Shown one piece after another: positions 56,134-64,000 of a DNA stretch of 64,000 nt. The translations under genes were made by a program, and so were the position numbers. The stretch spans positions 20,408,691 through 20,472,690 of the forward strand of contig AP025067.1 in assembly GCA_036186865.1 (NCBI GenBank), written 5' to 3'. Under the pieces are notes generated by a model. The model was not told where the DNA came from. It made no database searches and was given only the letters and a program-made list of their open reading frames with translations. The number at the start of each line of letters is the position of its first letter. Positions within the stretch are counted from its first letter, which is position 1. The DNA comes from Eustoma russellianum (taxonomy: Eukaryota > Streptophyta > Magnoliopsida > Gentianales > Gentianaceae).

Positions 56134-57321
56134 TGATGAGCTACAGCCTAACCTTGTGGATATAAACACTGATGATGACACCTCACTGCCCCGCACAGGT
56201 CCCATGACAAGGAGTATGGCTAAGAAGTTGTTGCATTGTGTTGAATCATTTCTTTATAGGCATGAAGAGGATGAACCAAGCAAAGATGATGTCCATTGGG
56301 TTTATATGATACAAGCTTTGATCTAGTTGTATCAAAAACATGTTGTACATATCTTTAGTTGTTCTTTTTAATATTGTTGGTTGGTTAACCTTATTTTAGG
56401 ATAGTTTGTATTGTATTATTGCCTTGTCTTTCAGGTACACGTACTTAGCTTGAAAATGCAATTAGAACCTGAATTTTTGTTCAAGCAAGGAGGTGATAAG
56501 CAAGTAGCTTACAAGCAAGGAGGTGACAAGCACTCATGTCAAATTCAAGAATTGTTCTCCACGCAAACAAGGATGGACAAGCTGTTCAAAGCTTTAACCA
56601 ATAGGAAGAAGTCTTGCAAATGTTCAAACCAATCAAAATCAAGTTAGAAACAAGCAAGCAAGCTGCACAAAATTTGATCCAATCAACTCCTTTGAAGAAA
56701 TCGGCTGATTAAGGCTTAATTGGTTTGAAAATTCAAAGCCAAACTTACAACCAATCAAAGGCAATTCAAAACAAGCTGCTCAAAGTATTATCCAATCAAA
56801 TTGATCAAGAAAGATGGCTGAAAACAAGCAAGGAAGAAACGGCAAGCAAACCAGCTTTCTTGGAACCAAAATTGTTCAAAAGCAAGCATGTTCTTTTTAG
56901 ACTTGTACTTTGTACTTTAAACTTTGTACCTATGTAATTTTCGTTGGTTATAAGTAGGTTAGGAACCTGAATGTACAAAAGAACCAGATTATCAAACACA
57001 TTTCAATCAAAACTTCCTTTAAGGAATTCTCAACTTTTCTAGTTGAAGCTTAAGCCACTAACGGTTTCTTTCAAGTTCATAGCCTAGAACTTGTTAGTAT
57101 TTACTTCATTTTTGGTTTACAGCATCTTAAGGTCTCAATGAGGTTTTAGATTTGTTGGAATGCCAAAGAGGAAGAGGTGTTGGTATAAATTGAGCCAAGA
57201 ACGAACGGTTACAGTTCAAGGGGTGTCTTTGAGATGTTCTTTGCCATAGCCGAGGTTCAAATCAGTTTGGAGTAGAAGACAAAGTCTTGGAACGTTTTTC
57301 TAGCCTTTATTTGGCTCATCA
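56134..57321 (+). repeat. 5' LTR of J (1188 bp)
   Basis: It runs TGATGAGCTACAGCC to GGCTCATCA. A weak TATA-like TTATAAGTAGG lies near 56948. An open tail frame (56108-56326) keeps GPMTRSMAKKL and SFLYRHEEDEP. Confidence 0.9.
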
Positions 57322-58618
57322 ATTGGTATCAGAGCTTTGGTTAGTCTTCTATTCATGTTTACATTGTTTAAACTTGCATATGAATGATGCTGCCCAAAAC
57401 CGTGTAGTAGACTGTTTTTATGTCTATTTAGAATCTGTTAATTTAGATAGTTACTTTATGTTTGAAAGTGTTTATTAGTTAGTTTACAACAGTTTGGTAA
57501 GTTAGTTTTAAGTAGCAAAACCGAAAATACCACAAAAAAGAACTTAGACTAGACTTAAGTGTTGTTAGAATCCGTTTGTGTAGTTTAGATTAAAACCGTG
57601 TGTAACTTGTTGTTTTTGTTCAATCTAGCTTAGACAATGTTCATTAGGTCCTAATCTAGAAGTTTAAATGGTAGTTTAGTTTGTAATCAAGTCATTAAAT
57701 TCTGTTTTTAGTAGTTGTGTGCAATCTGTTTTAGACGTTTTAGTTGCTGCCTTATTTAGCTTAGTTAGACTAGTTTGCAACATAGTTTAAAGGTTTAGTT
57801 GGTTGTTTAGTTTAGTACAAGAGAAACCAAAAACTAAGAACAAAAAAAAGTAGTTTTAGTTAACTATGTTTGCTGCCTAGTTTCTAGTTGATATACGTGT
57901 GTTACGTAGAATACAAAGACTTGCATCTAGTATCATCTAGTTTAGAAACTGATTGCATCATACAAACGAAAACCAAAACAAAAACAAGTAGAATAGATAA
58001 CTTAAAAACAAAACAAAACAAGTTAGCTAGTTTGCATCAAAACTGATTTCCATTAGTTGTTAGAGTAATCAGCCCTTATAATTGCATTTAGAAACAACTA
58101 AGTTGCATTTAGCTATCTTAAGGTTAGTTAGATCATTTGCATCAAAAACAGAAAAAAGAAAAAACAGAAAATTGCCAAAACCGTGTGTTTAGAACAAGTC
58201 TTTAAAGCTCATTTGAAATCTTGATGAATGCTAATAGCTATATCTTTTTGTTGATTTCAATTGTTTCAAACAACTTGTTGGACTTAGATACATCCTGGAA
58301 GTTAGGAATTGTTTAAGCCCCACACTGTTAAAGAGCTATCCAATTGTTGTCTTTAGATCAATTTCTGAACTTACCTTGCAGTATATTCAATTTGAACTTG
58401 TTGTAATTGTGAATTGATTTCTCACTACATAGTGTTTAGCCGTGTTGTGTACGAGAAACTTTCAAATTCCAAATACAACAAACCTTGTGCAATTAAAGGC
58501 CGTGAGCAATGACTCATGTAGGCCGTGAGGAGTAGTCTCACAACAATCATGCAAACCCCCCCCATAGAAAGAAAATTAAGCTTGATTGAGAAATACACGA
58601 GAGAAAAGCCAGTATTTG
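57322..58618 (+). other. Primer-binding site and leader of J
   Basis: TGGTATCAGAGC at 57324-57335, then a TTAGTT-rich untranslated leader related to I and F. No gene is seen. Confidence 0.85.
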
Positions 58619-59764
58619 TGATGAGCCAAATGAAGGCTAGAAAACGATTCCAAGGACTTTGTCTCCTACTCCAAACTGATTTGAACCACAGCTATGGCAA
58701 AGAACATCACAATGACACTCCTTGAACTTTAACCGTTTGTTCTTGGCTCAATTTATGCCAACACCTCTTCCTCCTTGGCATTCCAACACATCTAAAACCT
58801 CATTGAGACCCTAAGATGTTGTAAACCAAATATGAAGTAAATACTAACAAGTTCTAGGCTATGAACTTGAAAGAAACCGTTAGTGGTTTAAGCTTCAACT
58901 TGGAAAAAGTTGAGAACTCCTTAAAGGAATGTTTGATTGAAATGTTTTCTTGAAATTGTGTTGTTTTTACAATCTGATTCCTATGCTATTTATACAAAAC
59001 AAAAATTACAAGAGTACAAGGTTTAAAGTACAAAGTACAAGTCTAAAATAACATGCTTGCTTTTGATAACTTTGGTTCCAAGATTCTGGTTGCTTTGCCG
59101 TGTATTCCTTGCTTGATTTCAGCCATTTTGATTGGACAATACATTGAGCAGCTTGCTTTGGATTGCATTTGATTGGTTGCAAGTTTGGTGTTGAATTTTC
59201 AAAGGAATTAGGCATGAACCAGCCGAATTCTTCAAAGGATTTTGATTGGATCAAACTTTGTGCAGCTTGCTTGCTTGTTTCTTGCTTGTTTTTGATTGGT
59301 TTGAAGATTTGCAAGACTTCTTCCTATTGGTTAAAGATTTGAGCAGCTTGTTTCAACCTTGTTTGCGTGGAGAACAAATCTGATTTTGACATGGTTGCTT
59401 GTCACCTCTTTGCTTGAACAAAAATTCAGGTTTTAATTGCATCTTCAAGCTAAAAACGTGTACCTGAAAGACAAGGCAATAATACAGCACAAACTATCCT
59501 AAAACAAGGTTAACCAACCAACAATATTAAAAAGAACAACTAAAGATATGTACAACATGTTTTTGATACAACTAGATCAAAGCTTGTATCATATAAACCC
59601 AATGGACATCATCTCTGCTTGGTTCATCCTCTTCATGCCTGTAAAGAAATGATTCAACACGATGTAATAACTTCTTAGCCATACTCCTTGTTATGGGACC
59701 TGTGCGGGGCAGTGAGTTGTCATCATCAGTGTTTGTATCCACAAGGTTAGGCTGTAGCTCATCA
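58619..59764 (-). repeat. 3' LTR of H (1146 bp)
   Basis: On the plus strand it runs TGATGAGCCAAATG to GTAGCTCATCA. The TATA box (TATAAATAG, minus) is near 58986-58994. It is homologous to and inverted relative to the J LTR. Confidence 0.9.
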
Positions 59765-60360
59765 TTCCCTCCCACTTGAGAAGGATTCGTCCTCGAATCT
59801 GAATCAATACTAAATGGAGATAGGTCAGCAACATTAAAAGTTTTAGAGATAGGACCATACCTTTCTTCAGGAAGATCGAGAACATAGGCATTATCACCAA
59901 GCCGTTTCAACACTTTGAACGGTCCATCGCCTCTTGGCTTCAACTTTGAGTCCCTTTCCTTAGGGAATCTTTCTTTCCTCAAGTGTAACCAAACAAGATC
60001 TCCAGGCTCAAATATAACAACTTTACGATTCCTGTTGGCTCTATTGGCATACACTTTATTCTTAGCTTCAAGTTGTGACTTAACCTTTTCATGCAATTCT
60101 TTCACAAGTTTTGCTTTCCGTTCACCATCTAAACTAACACGTTCATGAACAGGTATGGGAACAAGATCAAGCGGGGACAAAGGGTTAAAGCCATAAACAA
60201 CTTCAAAAGGAGAATGCAATGTTCCACTATGAACAACTCTATTATATGCAAACTCAATATAAGCTAAGCAGTCTTCCCAATTCTTTAAATTCTTTTGAAT
60301 GACAACACATAACAGTTGAGACAAAGTTCTATTAACAACTTCAGTTTGACCATCGGTTTG
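59572..60360 (-). CDS. pol: H pol C-terminus (integrase end, GPY/F module, LTR-encoded tail), partial
   Basis: The readable part starts within the integrase catalytic core at QTDGQTEVVNRT, which includes the third catalytic residue (Glu). It continues through FAYNRVVHSGTLHSPFEVVYG, the GPY/F module KPRGDGPFKVLKRLGDNAY, the PPT-encoded SDSRTNPSQVGG, and the tail GPITRSMAKKLLHRVESFL inside the LTR. It is open to its stop at 59572. The N-terminal part is cut by K; the 38 residues that extend the frame to 60474 are K LTR sequence and not part of the protein. Confidence 0.88.
   Translation of the reverse strand, partial: QTDGQTEVVNRTLSQLLCVVIQKNLKNWEDCLAYIEFAYNRVVHSGTLHSPFEVVYGFNPLSPLDLVPIPVHERVSLDGERKAKLVKELHEKVKSQLEAKNKVYANRANRNRKVVIFEPGDLVWLHLRKERFPKERDSKLKPRGDGPFKVLKRLGDNAYVLDLPEERYGPISKTFNVADLSPFSIDSDSRTNPSQVGGNDELQPNLVDTNTDDDNSLPRTGPITRSMAKKLLHRVESFLYRHEEDEPSRDDVHWVYMIQALI
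59765..59780 (-). other. Polypurine tract of H
   Basis: CTCAAGTGGGAGGGAA on the minus strand, next to the 3' LTR. It matches the relic PPT inside the F LTR. Confidence 0.88.
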
Positions 60361-61798
60361 TGATACGAATATGGTTCGTATGTTGATGTTGTCCCGATCT
60401 TTCTTCACTCTCCAAACGTCCCTCAAGCCTTGAATGTGATGGACAATGGTGCCAAGCAACCACCTTCCTTTCAAGCCTCCAAATCCGTTTGGTTATATGT
60501 GTTTCAATCCGTCCAATCCAACCAGTCACTCCTAATCCTTGGATTGTGGATCACCAACAAAGAACACACAATCCTTAATTGGGTCTAGCCTTGATTTAGA
60601 TATGTGTAAACCAAAGGAAAAACACAAACTTTTATTCAAGAAGCTCAAGAACAAAAGACAATACAAAACCGTAGGGTTTTTAGTCTCCAAGATGAAAATA
60701 GTCTAACTACCAAAAGAAATGCTAAGTGATCATTATATTTGATTACAAGTCTTCTTGGCCAATCTCCAAAAACGTCTAGGTGCATTGGAGAGCTTCCATG
60801 TTTGCGCCATTTCCTTCCTTGAGATGCAAAATCTGAATTTGTTATTTTAGGTAAGCTTCTCTCTCTTGGCAAATCCACAATTATTGTCTCAATCACCAAT
60901 TATTGCATTATTAACCATCCTTCTAGAACTTGCCTTGTGCATCCATGTGCCTTCATCAAACGCCATCAGCCTTCCTTGTGACATAATATCTAATTTTGGT
61001 AACTTCCTCTCACTTGAATTATCTCCTTAATTGCTCCAAATCTTCAATTATGACTCCATAATTCATTCCAATCATCCCAATCTGATTTATGACATTCTAG
61101 AAGGTCTCTTAATTGCATTTGATGATACTAGGATGCTGCCACCCTCTCAAGAAGACCGAAAACCCTAATTTGCACACTTGGGCTTGTTTTGGACTTCTTC
61201 CTTGCAACTCTTGTAACTATTCTTTGTGGACTGATTTTGACAAAACCCAAAACATGAAAGATGCTCTAAATTAAGTCTACTTCAAGGTCCAGCTGGTTCC
61301 ATGCACGCCCAATCCCACTTGAAAGCCCAAAACCACAAAACAGCCTTGTATGGACAAGCTTGGTCCAAATCTGAGAAGCCTTCCTTTCCAAAGCTCAAGG
61401 CGTTTGATCCAAGACCTGTAACACCTACAAATCACACTCATACACCAAACATAAGTATTCTAAAACAAACTTTAAAAGAATCAAAGGAAAAGGCAACTAA
61501 AAGCCACAGAAACGGCACCAACAAGTGGACTGACTATCCTGCCCTCCCACCAACCCTTTAACTTATTTATTGACATTGAAAATCATTGGATAATCAGTTC
61601 TTAAGCTCAACAATGAGCACCCATTTAGGAGGAACGTCCATTGGTTCATCTTGCACATGTTTGGTTAGAAAGGAGCCAACATCAAAACCAAGTTGAAGAC
61701 CATTAGTCCTCTTGGTTTGGCTCCTTGTCAAAGGCCCCTTATGGTTAAGGGCACCTTGTGCAAGCTCCTCATTAGGGGGCTGCTCCTCAGCCTCATCA
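60361..61798 (-). repeat. 3' LTR of K (1438 bp)
   Basis: On the plus strand it runs TGATACGAATATGG to CCTCATCA. It is a full-length relative of the C LTR (1391 bp) with more divergence than B or C show from each other in the shared parts. The pol tail reading ends at 61594 inside it. Confidence 0.92.
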
Positions 61799-64000
61799 AT
61801 CCCCCGCTCCTCAAAAGGATTCGCCCTCGAATCATCAAGATAAAAATGCTCAAAAGGGGAAAGATCACTTACATTGAAGGTGTTGGAAACTGAACCATAC
61901 CTGTCTGGAGGAAGATCAAGCACATAAGCATTTGGACCAACCTTTTGAATGACCTTAAAAGGTCCATCTCCTCTAGGCATAAGCTTGGACTTCCTCTCCT
62001 TAGGAAACCGTTCCTTCCTTAAATGTAACCAAACAAGATCTCCAGGATAAAACACAACATCTTTTCTATGCTTGTTAGCTTGTTTGGCATACTGTCTATT
62101 CTTTCTTTCAAGTTGGAGTTTAACCTTTTCATGCAACTTTTTGATCATTTCAGCTCGTTGTTTACCATCCATGCTAGTACGCTCATCAATTGGAATAGGC
62201 AACAAATCAAGTGGGGAGTGGGGGTAGAAAACCATAGACAACTTCAAAAGGGGAATACAAAGACCCACTATGAACAGCCCTATTGTAAGCAAACTCAATA
62301 TGTGGTAAACATTCTTCCCAATTTTTCAGATTGCTTTGGATTAAGGCACGCAACATTTGTGACAAGGTCCGATTTACCACTTCAGTTTGGCCATCTGTTT
62401 GTGGATGTGCAGTAGTAGAAAACAAAAGCTTAGTTCCCAACTTGCTCCAAAGCACACGCCAAAAATGACTCAAGAATTTACTGTCCCTATCACTAACAAT
62501 TGTTTTAGGCATGCCATGCAACCTAACAACTTCTTTAAAGAATAGATTTGCAATGTAGGAAGCATCATCTACTTTGTGACAAGCAATAAAGTGTGCCATC
62601 TTAGAGAATCTGTCTACCACAACAAAGACACTATCTCTACCACCTTTTGATCTAGGTAAGCCAAGAACAAAGTCCATAGAAATGTCCTCCCAAGGTGCAC
62701 TAGGTACGTCCAAGGGTGTGTACAAACCATGAGGTTGTGTTTTGGACTTAGCTTGCCTACAAGTGATGCAACTACTACAAGCCTTTGCAACATCTGATTT
62801 CATGTGAGGCCAAAAGAAATGTTCCTTTAAAGTTTCTAAAGTTTTAAAAACTCCAAAGTGCCCCATTAAACCGCCCCCATGTGCTTCCTTAACCAACAAT
62901 TCTCGCATTGATCCCTTAGGAATGCATAATCGTTTCTCCTTAAACAAATAGCCATCATGCAAATAAAATTTACCAAAAGGAGAATCAACACATGCATCAT
63001 AAATGGAAGCAAAATCAGAATCATCCTTATACAATTCCTTAACAAATTCAAAGCCAAGCAAGTGTGAAGACAACTTAGTAATCAAAGTATACCTTCTAGA
63101 CAAAGCATCAGCAACTATGTTATCTTTTCCTTGCTTATACTTAATGACATAAGGAAATTGCTCAATAAACTCAACCCACTTTGCATGCCTCTTATTCAGT
63201 TTTCCTTGACTCTTAAGGTACTTCAAACTTTCATGATCAGTATGAATGACAAACTCTTTGGGTTGCAAGTAGTGTTGCCAAGTTTGTAAGGACCTTACTA
63301 AGGCATACAACTCCTTATCATAAGTAGGATAGTTCAATGCAGCACCTTTCAACTTCTCACTAAAATAAGCAATAGGATGCTTACCTTGGGTTAGAACAGC
63401 TCCAATTCCCACGCCACTTGCATCACACTCTATCTCAAATGTATCATCAAAGTTTGGCAACTTCAAGATAGGTGCTGTAGTGAGACGTCTTTTAAGCTCA
63501 TCAAACGCCCTTTGTTGGGCTTCCCCCCAATGGAATCCAACCTCTTTCTTGACTATCTCATTCAATGGTGCGGCTACGGTTGAAAAGTCTTTGACAAACC
63601 GCCTATAAAAACCTGCCAAACCATGAAAGCTCCTCACTTCTCCCACACTCTTTGGTGTAGGCCATTCAAGGATGGATTTCACCTTGTCTTGATCCATTTC
63701 AATCCCTGCAGAACTGATTACAAAACCAAGAAAAACAACTTTGTCCAAACAAAAAGAACATTTCTTAAAGTTAGCATAAAGTTTTTCTTTTCTTAGCTTT
63801 TCAAAAACAGCCCTTATGTGATCTAAATGCTCTTCTAAGGACTTAGAATAGATCAAGATGTCATCAAAATAAACCACAACAAACTTCCCAATAAAAGCTC
63901 TCAAAACTTCATTCATTAGCCTCATGAATGTACTAGGTGCATTAGTTAACCCAAAAGGCATAACTAACCATTCATACAATCCAAATTTAGTTTTAAAAGC
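61594..64000 (-). pseudogene. pol: K pol (RT to integrase and tail), frameshifted, partial
   Basis: The reading is open from the right edge: RT (YEWLVMPFGLTNAPSTFM, VVVYFDDILIYS), RNase H (ECDASGVGIGAVL), integrase (SSCITCRQAK, MDFVLGLP, VSDRDSKF, QTDGQTEVVNRT). Near 62222 an extra base in a C/G run shifts the frame at the VYGFLP region, ending that ORF at 62207. The remainder (GPY/F and tail, with GPLTRSQTKRT) is open in the next frame to 61594. A homopolymer sequencing error could mimic this. Confidence 0.88.
61799..61815 (-). other. Polypurine tract of K, with an interrupting base
   Basis: On the minus strand the tract reads TTTTGAGGAGCGGGGGAT; B and C have an unbroken G run at the C position. 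Confidence 0.8.

Larger units (their letters stand above)
56134..58618 (+). mobile_element. Element J: LTR and leader of an I/H-family retrotransposon, interrupted by H
   Basis: The 5' LTR and leader are plus strand and colinear with I (reverse complement of 1-2596). The leader stops at AGTATTTG where the minus-strand LTR of H begins; in I the matching leader continues. The body must lie beyond H and K, off-window. Candidate TSDs are ccatt (56129-56133) for J and atttg (58614-58618) for H; partners are not visible. Confidence 0.8.
58619..60360 (-). mobile_element. Element H: 3' end of a minus-strand gypsy element of the I/J family
   Basis: The 3' LTR (58619-59764) and the pol C-terminus lie on the minus strand, inserted in the J leader. 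K interrupts pol at 60361; the rest of H is beyond the right edge. H is the only copy here showing which pol belongs to the I/J/F LTR family. Confidence 0.85.
60361..64000 (-). mobile_element. Element K: 3' part of a B/C-family gypsy element, minus strand, truncated by the window edge
   Basis: The 1438-bp 3' LTR is followed on the minus strand by pol, which is close to B and C. It is inserted in H pol; candidate TSD gtttg at 60356-60360. The 5' half lies off-window. Confidence 0.9.

Noticed and set aside
60361..60474. N-terminal 38 residues of the H integrase ORF
   Set aside because: They are encoded by the K LTR; the same peptide appears wherever this LTR end is read.

Overview
This window is plant repeat DNA: a stack of nested LTR retrotransposons with no recognisable host gene. 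An angiosperm, probably a eudicot, is indicated by Ty3/gypsy and Ty1/copia polyproteins of plant type, initiator-tRNA(Met) primer sites (TGGTATCAGAGC) behind almost every 5' LTR, and AT-rich LTRs with TATAAATAG boxes. I cannot name the species. LTR ends, 5-bp target-site duplications (TSDs) and polyprotein continuity across insertions let me place ten elements, labelled A to K (no G).

Layout, left to right. 1-2596: start of minus-strand element I (leader plus 5' LTR), body off the left edge. 2597-3109: fragment of the old host LTR (element E). 3110-22880: gypsy B (plus; LTRs 834 bp; TSD ggcct), which holds copia A at 6395-18111 (minus; LTRs 2939 bp; TSD agagt). 22886-24284: E LTR end, primer site, leader and gag start. 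24285-32992: gypsy C (plus; LTRs 1391 bp; TSD gagcc) with an open 1664-codon gag-pol. 32998-35939: E gag, protease and RT, decayed. 35940-47290: copia D (plus; LTRs 2769 bp; TSD aggac). 47296-48284: E RNase H/integrase. 48285-54559: F (plus; LTRs 1434 bp; TSD aaact), a non-autonomous element with one gag-like ORF. 54565-56133: E integrase tail, PPT and probable 3' LTR. 56134-58618: J (plus; LTR plus leader). 58619-60360: 3' end of H (minus). 60361-64000: 3' part of K (minus), running off the right edge.

E is the oldest layer; I, B, C, D, F and J sit in it, A sits in B, H in J, and K in H. LTR pairs of A and B look identical by eye, D shows one difference, and C and F about two each, so most of the stack is recent.

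The gypsy elements resemble CRM-type chromoviruses: the pol frame runs through the PPT into the 3' LTR and ends in a tail whose motif is shared by three LTR families. A and D are Sirevirus-like copia elements: long gag with zinc knuckle and coiled coil, and several PPT-like tracts before the 3' LTR. The most unusual items are F (gag-like, acidic, hydrophobic C-terminus; LTR extended by an embedded second PPT), B (promoter half missing from both LTRs but present inside pol, yet identical LTRs), and the A/D gag-pol junction, which has stops in both copies but the form of a 92-nt intron whose removal would restore frame. All identity statements are by-eye readings.
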